Below the pieces are notes generated by a model that was given only the letters and a program-made list of their open reading frames with translations, was not told the DNA's origin and ran no database searches. A stretch of DNA of 64,000 nucleotides. Source: an uncultured Actinomycetes bacterium (GTDB lineage: Bacteria > Actinomycetota > Coriobacteriia > Coriobacteriales > Atopobiaceae). Location: contig OMXZ01000023.1 in assembly GCA_900315165.1 (NCBI GenBank), positions 1-64,000 of the forward strand, read 5' to 3'. Below, piece by piece: positions 34,025 through 43,233 of the stretch. Position 1 is the stretch's first letter. Every line of letters begins with the position of its first letter. Made by a program: the position numbers and the translations under genes.

Positions 34025-35653
34025 ATGGATTTCTCACAGTACGACGATGCCACGCGCGCCCTGGCCGAGCGCACCGAGAGCATGTGGGACGGTTTCGACA
34101 CCGATCTCATCCCCACCGCCAGCAAGCTGCTCGAGATAGCCCGCGGGATGGGTGACACCGCGCTCGAGGGTTTCGCCCTCTACGCCCTCGCCGGTGGCTA
34201 CTACATGTTCGACCCGCAGGGTCCCGGCTTCAACATGGCCATCCGGGAGGCCCTCGGCTGCTTCCAGACCGTCGAGGACTACACGATGGTGCGCCGCACC
34301 TACAACCTCCTCGCCATCCACGCCATCCTCGAGGGCAGCCATATCACCGCCCTCGACTACCTCTACGAGTCGCTCAACGCCTTCGGCGGCGAGACCAATC
34401 CCTATCTGCGCGGCATCGCCGAGGCCAACATCGCCCATATCTATGCCGACCTCGGCGCCTATCCCCAGGCGGTCCTCAACGCGAAGCGCGCCATCCGCGA
34501 CATGTTGACGGGCCCCGATGCCGGAAGCGACCACGCACAGATGAACGCCATCGTCTGCTACTGCCAGCTGGGCGGCTACCAGCTCGAGCTCGACCCTCCC
34601 GACGTCGCGGCCGCGCAGGAGTGCTATGAGCAGGCCAGGCAGATTGCTTCCCGCATGGAGTACGACGTCTCCACCCGTGTGTCGCTCGACAACATCCAGA
34701 TGAAGGTCGCCCATGCCCGGGGCGACGCGGCCGAACGCGACCGGACGATCGACGACTTCATCGACGCCATGGGCAGCTGCTCCGACATCGCGGACCTCAC
34801 GGAGGACTTCTGCGACGTGGGCGGCTTTCTGCTCGGAATCGGCGACGAGGCTCAAGCGAAGACCCTGCTCGACCTTTTGCACCCCGTGATCGACAAGGCC
34901 AAGATCCCCTTCCAGCAGACCAAGATCCTCGACCTCGAGATCGGCTATTACCGGCTGATCGGCGACGACGAGACCCGCCTGCGGCTAGAGGACCGCTACT
35001 ACCAGGTCTCTAAGAAGTACAGTCATGTCCTGTCCCAGGCGAGCCTCTTCGCGATGCAGCTGCGCTCCACCGTGCAGGAGCTCAGCCGCCGCGAGGCGGA
35101 AGTCGAGCAGGAAAACGAACGCCTCATCCACCTCGCCCGCTACGACCAACTCACCGACATCCCCAACCGCTACCTGCTCGACACCCATGCCGACGAGGCC
35201 TTCGGCCGCGCGCTCGACGCAGGCACGCCCTTCGCGGTCGAGATCCTCGACATCGACGAGTTCAAGAAATACAACGACACCTATGGCCACCAGACCGGCG
35301 ACGCATGCCTCCAGGCACTCGCGTCCGTCCTGCGGCGCGAGGCCTTGCAACTCACGGGCGTCTTCGTCGCGCGCTACGGCGGCGACGAGTTCGTCGTGAT
35401 CTACGAGGGTATGGACGAGCCCACGGTGCTCGAGTGCGCCGAGCGCCTGCAGCGCGACGTCCAGCAGCTCGCCATCGAGGGCGTGGACGACCGCATCACC
35501 ATCTCCCAGGGCATCTGCCTCGACGTCCCCTACGAGGGCACGCGCCTGTGGGACTTCCTCTACGTCGCCGACAACGCCCTCTACAACGTGAAGCGCGACG
35601 GCAAGAACGGCATCCGCATCTTCCATGGCACCCGCGCGGACGCCGAAAAGTAG
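34025..35653 (+). CDS. diguanylate cyclase with N-terminal TPR-like repeats
   Basis: The 542-residue cytoplasmic protein has a long helical N-terminal region (about 1-330) that reads as TPR-like repeats (for example ALAGGYYMFDPQG, NLLAIHAILEGSHITALDYL, ANIAHIYADLGAYPQAVLNA). A coiled-coil follows (QELSRREAEVEQENERLI), then a GGDEF domain (about 370-535). The active-site motif is intact (ARYGGDEFVVIY) and DQLTDIPNR and ILDIDEFKKYNDTYGH are canonical. It should make c-di-GMP. No RxxD inhibitory site is visible before GGDEF. TPR repeats suggest regulation by a protein partner. Three further c-di-GMP genes lie within 20 kb. Confidence 0.92.
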   Translation: MDFSQYDDATRALAERTESMWDGFDTDLIPTASKLLEIARGMGDTALEGFALYALAGGYYMFDPQGPGFNMAIREALGCFQTVEDYTMVRRTYNLLAIHAILEGSHITALDYLYESLNAFGGETNPYLRGIAEANIAHIYADLGAYPQAVLNAKRAIRDMLTGPDAGSDHAQMNAIVCYCQLGGYQLELDPPDVAAAQECYEQARQIASRMEYDVSTRVSLDNIQMKVAHARGDAAERDRTIDDFIDAMGSCSDIADLTEDFCDVGGFLLGIGDEAQAKTLLDLLHPVIDKAKIPFQQTKILDLEIGYYRLIGDDETRLRLEDRYYQVSKKYSHVLSQASLFAMQLRSTVQELSRREAEVEQENERLIHLARYDQLTDIPNRYLLDTHADEAFGRALDAGTPFAVEILDIDEFKKYNDTYGHQTGDACLQALASVLRREALQLTGVFVARYGGDEFVVIYEGMDEPTVLECAERLQRDVQQLAIEGVDDRITISQGICLDVPYEGTRLWDFLYVADNALYNVKRDGKNGIRIFHGTRADAEK

Positions 35654-35730
35654 CACCATCGTTATGCGATGCCAGGGCCTCCTCTTGCGTTAGGATGGGG
35701 ACGCAGCCATCACATTTGTAAGGAAGTCCC

Positions 35731-36636
35731 ATGGTCCTCATGCTCATCCAGCAGATCCTCGTGATGCTCGCCATGATGGCCGTGGGCGCCGTGCTGGTGC
35801 GCGTGGGCATGGTCGACGAGGCCGGCACCAAGCAGCTCTCGAGCATCGCCCTCTACGTGGCCACCCCCGCGGTGATCATCCAGGCCTTCGCGATCGAGTT
35901 CGACCCCGAGCAGCTGGTCAACGCCCTGTGGATGGGGCTCTTCTTCACTCTGGCACTGGTGGTCTCGGCGGCCATCGCGTACCTGGTCTGCGGCAAGGCC
36001 GACCGCGTGGGACAGTTCGCCGTCATCTTCTCCAACTCCGGCTTCGTCGGGATCCCCATCATCTCGGGACTCCTGGGCCCCGAGTTTGTCTTCTATGTCA
36101 CGATCACGATGGCGGTGGGCACTTTCGCCCTGTGGACCTACGGCGTCCTGCTCATGAGCGGCGACAAGGGCCAGATCTCCATGAAGAAGATCGTGACCAA
36201 CCCCGCGGTCATCGCGCTCTTTGTGGGCCTTGCGCTTTTCTTTGCGCCGGTACGCCTGCCGGACATGGTCGCACAGTTCCTGACGGGCATGGGCAACCTC
36301 AACACCGGCCTGGGCATGCTCGTGCTCGGCGCCAACCTGGGCAGCTCCAACCTGGGGCTGCTCTTCACCGACCGCCGCATCTACAAGGCGTGTGCGTTTC
36401 GCCTGCTCGTGGTACCCGCCGTCACTATCCTCCTGTGCATGGTAATGCCGGTATCCGCCGAGATCCGCATGGTACTGCTGATTGTCGAGGCCTGCCCCTG
36501 CGGCGCCGTCACCTCCATGCTTGCCCAGCTCTACGGCGGCGACTTCCAGTATGGCACCGGTCTCGTGATCGTCACGACCCTGCTGTCGATGGCCACCATG
36601 CCCCTAATCCTCACGCTCGCGCTCGCGATCCTCTAG
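35731..36636 (+). CDS. AEC family transporter (auxin efflux carrier/malate permease type)
   Basis: The 301-residue membrane protein has about ten helices. It shows the AEC pattern of two inverted halves: QQILVMLAMMAVGAVLVRVG at the start, SNSGFVGIPIISGLLG in the middle with the conserved Asn/Gly/Pro, and EACPCGAVTSMLAQLYGGD near the end. Relatives carry organic acids or amino-acid-like anions. It starts 77 bases after the GGDEF gene with an AAGGAA site and is followed by the HPS-like gene after 43 bases. The two may be cotranscribed, suggesting the substrate relates to that metabolism; this is an inference. Confidence 0.9.
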   Translation: MVLMLIQQILVMLAMMAVGAVLVRVGMVDEAGTKQLSSIALYVATPAVIIQAFAIEFDPEQLVNALWMGLFFTLALVVSAAIAYLVCGKADRVGQFAVIFSNSGFVGIPIISGLLGPEFVFYVTITMAVGTFALWTYGVLLMSGDKGQISMKKIVTNPAVIALFVGLALFFAPVRLPDMVAQFLTGMGNLNTGLGMLVLGANLGSSNLGLLFTDRRIYKACAFRLLVVPAVTILLCMVMPVSAEIRMVLLIVEACPCGAVTSMLAQLYGGDFQYGTGLVIVTTLLSMATMPLILTLALAIL

Positions 36637-36679
36637 CGCGCACGTCTTCGCACTGCACGTCTTCGCTGAAAGGAACACC

Positions 36680-37360
36680 ATGAAACTCCAGCTCACGATC
36701 GACCACGGCAAGGACTTCGAGGTCCTGGACATGGTGGAGAAGCTCTCTCCCGTGGTGGACGTGGTCGAGATCGGCTACCCCATCATGGTGACCTTCGGCC
36801 TCACCCTGGTGCAGGAGATCCGCCACCGCAACCCCGACGTCCGGCTCTACGCCGATATCAAGCTCTTCCACGGCGGCACGGGCGTCATCGGCCGCTGCTT
36901 CGACATGGGCGCCGACGTTGTGTCGGTCCTGTCCGCCGCGCCCGACCCCGTAATCTCCAAGGCCGTTGCCCAGGCGCACGAGCGCGGGGGCAAGATCGCC
37001 TGCAACCTTACCTGTCCGCCCAGCCGCGTGGGCGAGCGCACCGCCCAAGTCGACGAGCTGGGCGTGGACTACGTGATCGCCGTCTCGGGCTATATCCCCG
37101 CCTACGACTACGACCTCGAGAGCCACCGTGGTCCGCGCCTCTTCGAGCCCAAGGTCCGCCCGCTCGATATCGCGGCCACGGCCAAGCGCAACCTCCGCCA
37201 GGCCAAGCTGGGCGTCTCCACCGGTATCAACGAGTCCAACATCCGCGACGTCGTGGCGCTGGGTCCCGAGCTCGTGCTGGTGGGCCGCGGCATCCTCGAC
37301 GCCCCCGACCGGACCGAGGCAGCGGCCCGTCTCAAGCGCTACATGCCCTTCGAGGGCTGA
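36680..37360 (+). CDS. 3-hexulose-6-phosphate synthase/OMP decarboxylase superfamily protein
   Basis: The 226-residue protein has the OMPDC-suite barrel: LQLTIDHGKDFEVLDMVEKL, DVVEIGYPIMVTFGL, RLYADIKLFHGG, ADVVSVLSAAPD and VGRGILDAPDRTEAA. HPS and 3-keto-L-gulonate-6-phosphate decarboxylase normally have ADxKxxD in the third strand; here the second Asp position is His (ADIKLFHGG), so the exact reaction is uncertain. Candidates are formaldehyde fixation with ribulose-5-phosphate or decarboxylation of keto-sugar acid phosphates. It follows the AEC transporter closely, with a GAAAGGA site. No HPI (isomerase) gene is next to it. Confidence 0.82.
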   Translation: MKLQLTIDHGKDFEVLDMVEKLSPVVDVVEIGYPIMVTFGLTLVQEIRHRNPDVRLYADIKLFHGGTGVIGRCFDMGADVVSVLSAAPDPVISKAVAQAHERGGKIACNLTCPPSRVGERTAQVDELGVDYVIAVSGYIPAYDYDLESHRGPRLFEPKVRPLDIAATAKRNLRQAKLGVSTGINESNIRDVVALGPELVLVGRGILDAPDRTEAAARLKRYMPFEG

Positions 37361-37438
37361 CCGCCCCTATTCCGTTGGCGCATCATGCACAGTGTGTGCA
37401 AAATGCGACGATTTCGCCGACACTTCGACCAACTCGAT

Positions 37439-37577
37439 ATTTGTTTTTGAACAAATCCTCGTGTTTATGTGCGGATTTGCTCATTTTTCCTGCCCAGCCA
37501 TCCGCAAAGTCGATTTGATATTGGCGCGGCGGGGGTATAAGGTAGCCCAGAGATTTTTAAATAGGGTTCAAAATCTC
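37439..37577 (+). promoter_or_regulatory. upstream region of the radical SAM gene with two hairpins
   Basis: The 244-bp gap before the radical SAM gene holds two perfect short hairpins. The first is ATTTGTT/AACAAAT with a 4-base loop (37439-37456). The second is GAGATTTT/AAAATCTC with a 12-base loop (37550-37577). A TATAAG element near 37536 may be a -10; its -35 is weak (TTGATA at short spacing). The DNA is much more AT-rich than the genes. The hairpins may be an operator and a leader structure; no known riboswitch is recognised. Confidence 0.4.
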
Positions 37578-37604
37578 GGTACAGAGGTAAGAAAGAGGTA
37601 AGAC

Positions 37605-39086
37605 ATGCAAAGCAAAGTTGCCCACGCAGCGGAGCGCAAGGCTTTCTCGGTCATCCTGGACCAGATCCTCAAAGCCAAGACCCCCGAGGACCGCGAGAAG
37701 GTCATCGACCGCTTCATCAATATGGCCGATAAGCTCCTCAAGGACACCAACCCCGGTGCCATCACCGGCATGCGCCGCGCCCTGCACCCCGGTTCCAAAT
37801 GGGAGGGCTACATCTTCGACGTCCTCGACGAGATCGACCCCAACGTGCTCAAGACCATCGTCATGACCGGCGGCTATGAGGCTGCCTTCCGCGGCTTGCG
37901 CAACACCACCGCCAACGCCGCCAAGTACCAGTGCAACGTGCCCTGGATCATCCTTTTCGACCCGACCAGTGCCTGCAACAAGCACTGCGTGGGCTGCTGG
38001 GCTGCCGACTACGGTCACCAGTTCAACCTGACCTACGACGAGATGGACCGCCTCGTGACCGAGGCCGAGTCCCTGGGCACCCACCTCTTCATGATGACCG
38101 GCGGCGAGCCCCTCGTCCGCAAGGCCGACATCCTGAAGCTAGCCGAGGCGCACAACACCTCCCTCTTCAACATCTTCACCAACGCCAGCCTGGTGGACGA
38201 GCCCTTCTGCCAGAAGGTCCAGCAGCTCGGCAACATCATCTTCTCCGTCTCGCTCGAGGGCTATGAGGAGGTCAACGACGGCCGCCGCGGCGAGGGCTCC
38301 TTCCAGGAGGTCATGCACGCCTTCGACCTGATGCACCAGTACGGCCTCTTCTACGGCACCTCCACGGCCTACACCCGCGCCAACACGGAGATCGTCTCCT
38401 CCGACGAGTACCTCGACCTCATCATCTCCAAGGGCTGCCGCTTCGCCTGGTACTTCCACTACATGCCCGTGGGCGACGGCGCCAACGCCGACCTCATGCC
38501 CACCGTGGAGCAGCGCGAGTATATGTTCCACCGCATCCGCGCGGTGCGCGACTTCGAGGGCGGCAAGCCCATCTTCGCGATGGACTTCCAGAACGACGGC
38601 GAGTACGTCGGCGGCTGCATCGCCGGCGGCCGCGCCTACTGCCACGTGAACGCCCGCGGCGACGTGGAGCCCTGCGTCTTCATCCACTACTCCAACGCCA
38701 ATATCAAGGAGATGAGCTGGCTCGACTGCCTGCATCAGCCCATCTTCCAGCAGTACCGCGCGCACTACCCCTGGAACGACAACATGCTGCAGCCCTGCCC
38801 CATGCTCGAGAACCCCGAGATCCTGCCCGAGATGGTGCACGCCGCCGGCGCCAAGAACACCGACTACACCGCCCAGGAGAGCGCCGACAACCTCTGCGCC
38901 CGCACCACGCCCTACTCCAAGGAGTGGGCGCCCGAGGCCAATAAGCTCTGGCTCGAGGAGCACCCCACCGGCAAGAAGGTCTACGACCACGCCATCTCCG
39001 CCGCATCCGTCGAGGAGAAACGTGCCCGTATGGAGGCAGAGGAGCAGGACGACCGCGCCTACGTCACGCTGGAGGACGGCGAGTAA
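37605..39086 (+). CDS. radical SAM protein with SPASM-like C-terminus
   Basis: The 493-residue protein has an N-terminal helical region of about 115 residues before the radical SAM core. The cluster motif is CNKHCVGCW near residue 126, in FDPTSACNKHCVGCWAADYG, and the TGGEPLVR segment follows. A SPASM-like region with more Cys (GGCIAGGRAYCHVNARGDVEPC near 340, then CLHQPI and CPML) holds auxiliary Fe-S clusters. SPASM proteins usually modify peptides or small molecules, but no precursor peptide or partner lies beside it. Its start has AAAGAGG upstream. It may be regulated from the long AT-rich leader. A terminator follows at 39139. The substrate is unknown. Confidence 0.88.
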   Translation: MQSKVAHAAERKAFSVILDQILKAKTPEDREKVIDRFINMADKLLKDTNPGAITGMRRALHPGSKWEGYIFDVLDEIDPNVLKTIVMTGGYEAAFRGLRNTTANAAKYQCNVPWIILFDPTSACNKHCVGCWAADYGHQFNLTYDEMDRLVTEAESLGTHLFMMTGGEPLVRKADILKLAEAHNTSLFNIFTNASLVDEPFCQKVQQLGNIIFSVSLEGYEEVNDGRRGEGSFQEVMHAFDLMHQYGLFYGTSTAYTRANTEIVSSDEYLDLIISKGCRFAWYFHYMPVGDGANADLMPTVEQREYMFHRIRAVRDFEGGKPIFAMDFQNDGEYVGGCIAGGRAYCHVNARGDVEPCVFIHYSNANIKEMSWLDCLHQPIFQQYRAHYPWNDNMLQPCPMLENPEILPEMVHAAGAKNTDYTAQESADNLCARTTPYSKEWAPEANKLWLEEHPTGKKVYDHAISAASVEEKRARMEAEEQDDRAYVTLEDGE

Positions 39087-39138
39087 GACGGCCTGCGCTG
39101 TCGCGCGTCCAACCACAGGGCACACATAACCGCACGCA

Positions 39139-39174
39139 AGCGGCCCGAGGATCCCTCCCCGGGCCGCTTTTCTT
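39139..39174 (+). terminator. rho-independent terminator after the radical SAM gene
   Basis: The stem AGCGGCCCG/CGGGCCGCT (12-base loop) is followed by TTTTCTT. It lies between convergent genes. Confidence 0.85.
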
Positions 39175-39241
39175 ACCTCAATCCCCTATGTGGCGCACGC
39201 CGGGGCAGCCGTGCCGAGCGGACAAGCGCGGCCGGCTCGCC

Positions 39242-40747
39242 CTACTCCGCCTCAGCATCCCCATCCGCATAGCAGGCGGCAGCCTCCTCGACGAGCTCCG
39301 CGTCGATCTTGCCCAGCGCGGCCATCTTGCGCATCATCTCGATGGCCTCCTCGTGGGTGCTTGCGGTGCGGTAGGGCCGATACTCCGTAAGCGCCTGGTA
39401 GATGTCCGCAATCGCCATCATGCGGTCCTCATGGTCGAGCTGGTCGCCGGTGAGCCCGAAGGGATAGCCGGCGCCGTCGAGCTTCTCGTGGTGCAGGGCC
39501 GCCCAGGGCCGGATCTGCTCCATGCCGTCGATCGACCCGATGACGTCCCAGCTCTTCTGGGCGTGGTACTTCATCTTCTCGAACTCCTCGGGCGTGAGGC
39601 GGCCTGGCTTCTCGAGGATGTCGGTCGGGACATAGAGTTTGCCGATGTCATGCAGGGCGCCGGCGAGGTAGAGGCGGTCGCAGAGGTCCGCGTCCATCCC
39701 CTCGTACTCGGCGAGCATGCGGGCGCGACGCGCGACCCCACGGGAGTGGTGGGAGGTGAAGGTGGACTTGTAGTCCGTGATCTGAGCGAAGACGCCGCCC
39801 AGCTCGAGCAGCCTTCCCCCGCCGTAATCCTCGTAGACCTCCGGCAGTACGGCCTCGAGCTGGGGCTCGAGCTGGTCGGCCTCGAGCGACGCCATACGCC
39901 ACGATGGGAAGGCGCGGAGGAATGCATCGGCCACCTCCTCGTCGAAGAGGACGCCGGTCTGTTTGCGGACGTAATCCTTGATCTGGCCGTACTTCTCGGA
40001 GGACACGTCATCGAGCGAGAAGCGCACGTCCAGCGCGTCGGCCAAATGAATCAGGCGGGCGAAAAGGGGCGTCTCGGCGGCCGTCAAACCGAAGGGGCCG
40101 GAGCCGTCGGCGTTCTCGTGATGGTAGAGGACAGCATGGCACTCCGGCCCGTCCTCGTCGTAGAAGGGTGCGATCGAGATGATGCGCTCGCCCTCCACGC
40201 AATGGTCCTGCAGGAACTCGATCGGCTCGTCGACGATGCTGCTCGGCCCCCGCACGCCCAGTTCCCGGTAGTACTTTGTGAGGCCGCTGTCATGCATGGT
40301 CGCCGCGCCGAAAAGGGCGAGCAGGCTGTGCACATCGATATCGACCCAGGCCTCACCGCTCAGGCAGGTGCCCTCAGGCGCAATGAGCCCCTGCAGGTCG
40401 ATCAGGTGGGGCAGGTCAAGGCCATCGAAGAGGTCCGCGAGCGTCGCGCCGTCTGGCGCCTCCGGCCACTCCCCCTGCGACAGCTCCTCGTCATCGGGCA
40501 GAAGTCCCGCCGCCCGTGCCCGCGCGATCATCCCGCCGACCTGGGCAGCCACCGTGCCTTTGGCCTTGAGCCCCTGTGCGACAAGGTTCCCGAGCGGCAC
40601 CTTGCTCAACCACATCTCCTCGAGCATACCCACGGCCAGCACAGCCACACGGAGGGCATGGTATTTGCGCGCCCCGTAGAATTCGTACTCGACGGCGTCG
40701 AGCGCATCCGATGTGGCAGACAGGAAGCCGTTCAGACTGATGCGCAT
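39242..40747 (-). CDS. protein with two HD-GYP-like domains, probable c-di-GMP phosphodiesterase
   Basis: The 501 residues hold two HD-type halves. The first (about 10-245) is a degenerate version: MHDSGLTKYY near 152 and HHENADGSGPFG near 212 keep parts of the metal site. The second (about 315-480) is canonical: HHSRGVARRA, LHDIGKLYVPTDIL near 365, HAQKSWDVI and HHEKLDGAGYPFGL near 425. HD-GYP enzymes break c-di-GMP down. There is no signal peptide, so it is cytoplasmic. Duplicated HD-GYP proteins with one eroded copy are known. The start ATG 40747 has a TATAGT -10 element about 45 bases upstream. It may counter the GGDEF enzymes encoded nearby. Confidence 0.88.
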   Translation of the reverse strand: MRISLNGFLSATSDALDAVEYEFYGARKYHALRVAVLAVGMLEEMWLSKVPLGNLVAQGLKAKGTVAAQVGGMIARARAAGLLPDDEELSQGEWPEAPDGATLADLFDGLDLPHLIDLQGLIAPEGTCLSGEAWVDIDVHSLLALFGAATMHDSGLTKYYRELGVRGPSSIVDEPIEFLQDHCVEGERIISIAPFYDEDGPECHAVLYHHENADGSGPFGLTAAETPLFARLIHLADALDVRFSLDDVSSEKYGQIKDYVRKQTGVLFDEEVADAFLRAFPSWRMASLEADQLEPQLEAVLPEVYEDYGGGRLLELGGVFAQITDYKSTFTSHHSRGVARRARMLAEYEGMDADLCDRLYLAGALHDIGKLYVPTDILEKPGRLTPEEFEKMKYHAQKSWDVIGSIDGMEQIRPWAALHHEKLDGAGYPFGLTGDQLDHEDRMMAIADIYQALTEYRPYRTASTHEEAIEMMRKMAALGKIDAELVEEAAACYADGDAEAE

Positions 40748-41069
40748 GTGACCTCTATTTTCTCGAAAAAGTCATTCGCTCGATCTGCACTCACTATACC
40801 AATCAAAGGCCCCCGAAGGCGCCTCCCTCTCTCACAGCACCTCCCCCGCTCAAAGCGCATGAAGGCCCACGGGACACAGACGGAAGGCGTGCGATTCAGA
40901 GATTACGCAGGTCGCGTTTTTTCGCGCCCTTTCCGTCTGTGGCCGCCATGGGGAATGACAGCCTTCGGGCTCTTCCCTTCTGCGCTTACGACACGCACGC
41001 AATACGCAAACGCCCATCTTCACATATGATGTCGGCGTCGCCACCCGCTCGCTTCCAGGAGATACACCC
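40748..41069. other. 322-bp intergenic stretch with an extended -10 promoter
   Basis: The minus-strand TGGTATAGT (TATAGT at 40798-40793) is a likely extended -10 for the HD-GYP gene. The rest of the stretch carries weak partial repeats and a possible TATGAT near 41024 that could serve the sce7726-like gene. No small gene or RNA is recognised. Confidence 0.4.
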
Positions 41070-41330
41070 ATGCCCTACCGACTCCACGACATCGACCTGC
41101 GCGAACCGCTCTTCGAGTGGGTCGAGGCTCGGCTGGGCAAGGTCCGCATCCTCGAGGAGGTCGAGATCGGCCGTTCGCGCGCAGACGCCCTGCTCGTGAC
41201 CGAGGGCGGCCTTATCGGCATGGAGATCAAGAGCGACGCCGACACCTGCCCGCATACCAACCGCGCCCACAAGCTCTCCCCGCTCTGGCGGCCGGAGCGC
41301 GCCGCGTACCGGCGGGCCCACCGCCGCTAG
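41070..41330 (+). CDS. short sce7726-like protein, probably truncated
   Basis: The 86-residue protein keeps the N-terminal sce7726 pattern: EARLGKVRILEEVEIG, then RADALLVTEGGLIGMEIKSD. That looks like a PD-(D/E)xK fold core with Asp and Glu-x-Lys. Full-length relatives have about 180-220 residues and continue after the KSDxD motif with a conserved helix. Here the sequence after residue 55 becomes Arg/Pro-rich and stops, overlapping the convergent GDPD gene by four bases. A frameshift or deletion is likely, and the remaining part is probably non-functional. A GGAGA site precedes ATG 41070. Confidence 0.55.
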   Translation: MPYRLHDIDLREPLFEWVEARLGKVRILEEVEIGRSRADALLVTEGGLIGMEIKSDADTCPHTNRAHKLSPLWRPERAAYRRAHRR

Positions 41331-43105
41331 GCGAGGTAGATGGCGTCCACCACGCGCTCGATGTCGGTGCGGCCGCGCAGCTCCTCCTCCACCCGCTGGC
41401 ACAGAGCGACCTCGTCTGTGATCACGCCGTCCGCATCCCCCGCGAGCACCGACTCCGCCGACTCCTCGGTGTCGATGGTCCAGACATAGGCCCGCTTGCC
41501 CGCGGCATGGATCGCCTCAATCGCATCGGGGGTCGCCGCCTCCTCCTCGAGCACGAGCAGGTCGCAGTCGAGCGCCGGCGCGTCGCCGAAGGAGAAGAAG
41601 TAGAGATAGCCCGTCGTCAGGTCGGGATAGGTCCGCTCCACATAGCTGATCAGGTCGTAGTCGAGCCCGATGATCGCGACCTGGCCCTCCATCCCGCGCT
41701 CGCGCACGGCGGCAACCACGTCGTCGGCCATCTGCCGATCGGCCGTCGGTCCCTTGAGCTCGATAAAGAGCACCCCGTGTCCGCGTGCCGCGTCGAGGGT
41801 CTCGTCCAGCGTGGGCACGGGCTCCTCCGAGCCGTCCGAACCGGCGATCCGCAGCTGCGCGATCTGGTCGCTCGTGAGGTCCGAGACCTTCGCGTCCACG
41901 CCGCAGGAGCGCGAGAAGTTGTTGTCGTGGTTGATCACGTAGACGCCGTCGGCCGCGCGCTGCACGTCGGTCTCGTAGCCATAGGCGCCCAGATCGATGG
42001 AGCTCTGCAGGCCGGCAAGCGAATTTTCCGCCGCCGCGTTGCCGCCCAACCGGTGGGCCACAATATGGGCGTCACCGCCCACCGGGAACAGGACATCGAA
42101 CCACACCGTCGAGACGCCGGCCGCCACTGCCACGCCTGCCAGCACCGCGACGGCACCGATTCCCACACGACGACGTGTGAGCCAGGCGGTCCGCGGTGCC
42201 GCGAAGACGACCGTCTCTCCCCGCACATAGCCCAGGTAGAGGCGGGTTATCTCGATTGTCTGCAACGGCTGTACGCTCAAGGTGAGCGCCACGCCCACGA
42301 GCAGGGCGATATAGAGGAAAAACAGCATCCAGAACCGGTCCCCAACGGACCCGAATGCCGCCGGTGCCAGGTAGGCAGCGCCCCCCGCCAGCGCAAAGAC
42401 CATACCAAGCTGCAGGACGAAAACAAGCATGCGCGGCAGGAAGTGCCGCCAGTGCCCGCGCATAACCCGCGGGGCAATCGCGAAGGCCTCCCTCACGCTC
42501 CGCCCCTCCACCGCCACGGCAGGCAGCACGAAAAGGTAGCGGATGCCTACCACCGCGAGCACGACCAGCGCAATCACATAGGCCACCGCATAGAGGGGCG
42601 TTGACCAGATTACGGAGGTGATGAAGGAGGGGATGTAGAACTCCCGCGTCTGGGGGATGGTGACTCCCGCATCCACCAACGGCGCCGCAATCGCGATGTA
42701 AAGCACGACCAGGAGGCCGCGCGGGTTGAGGAAGCGCCGCGTGAGTCTGATCGCCGCGGGGATGGCGTCGCGCACCCGGGCCTCCTTGCCCGCAAGCAGG
42801 CGCCCGGCCAGGTAGAGCACCCCATTCACATCAAGCGAGACGAGAAGCACGAGTGAGAGCAGGGTGAGCGCGATGATCAGCCACCCCTGCCAGGTCGAGA
42901 AGAGGAAGGCGAAGTCGCCGCTGGTCACGGCCACGCGGCCGGTCAGGTAGATGAGCCGCAGATTGATCTGCCGCACGCCCCACATCAGCACTCCAGACAC
43001 GACAGCGGCGACCGCCTGGTACGCAAGCACCACGGGAATGCAGCCCAGGTAGGCGCGCAACCGCTGCTTCCGCCGCGGGCTCAGATGCCTGCCTGTCTTT
43101 CCCAT
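41327..43105 (-). CDS. membrane-bound glycerophosphodiester phosphodiesterase
   Basis: The 592-residue protein has an N-terminal membrane module of about 7-8 helices (residues 20-330). A last helix near 320-340 is followed by an outside-facing GDPD domain (about 345-580). The catalytic region is visible: IVAHRLGGNAAAENS near 348, GYETDVQRAADGVYVINHD and FIELKGP. These provide the two His, Glu and Asp residues of the family. It would hydrolyse glycerophosphodiesters such as deacylated phospholipids or teichoic-type polymers at the cell surface. The start ATG 43105 has GGGGAGG upstream. Its end overlaps the sce7726-like gene by four bases. Confidence 0.92.
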   Translation of the reverse strand: MGKTGRHLSPRRKQRLRAYLGCIPVVLAYQAVAAVVSGVLMWGVRQINLRLIYLTGRVAVTSGDFAFLFSTWQGWLIIALTLLSLVLLVSLDVNGVLYLAGRLLAGKEARVRDAIPAAIRLTRRFLNPRGLLVVLYIAIAAPLVDAGVTIPQTREFYIPSFITSVIWSTPLYAVAYVIALVVLAVVGIRYLFVLPAVAVEGRSVREAFAIAPRVMRGHWRHFLPRMLVFVLQLGMVFALAGGAAYLAPAAFGSVGDRFWMLFFLYIALLVGVALTLSVQPLQTIEITRLYLGYVRGETVVFAAPRTAWLTRRRVGIGAVAVLAGVAVAAGVSTVWFDVLFPVGGDAHIVAHRLGGNAAAENSLAGLQSSIDLGAYGYETDVQRAADGVYVINHDNNFSRSCGVDAKVSDLTSDQIAQLRIAGSDGSEEPVPTLDETLDAARGHGVLFIELKGPTADRQMADDVVAAVRERGMEGQVAIIGLDYDLISYVERTYPDLTTGYLYFFSFGDAPALDCDLLVLEEEAATPDAIEAIHAAGKRAYVWTIDTEESAESVLAGDADGVITDEVALCQRVEEELRGRTDIERVVDAIYLA

Positions 43106-43233
43106 GTCCGCCTCCCCGCTTCGTCGCGTTGCCGCTCATCGTCACACAACAAGGGTACCGCCGCGGGCGGACACCATCACCGCCAGGATTGCCACAGAAG
43201 GCTGATTTTCTCCCTCATATCTTTCTTTTCTGC

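Noticed and set aside
39188-41029. A 613-codon plus-strand frame over the HD-GYP gene
   Set aside because: It is antisense to a gene with canonical HD-GYP motifs and has no ribosome site.
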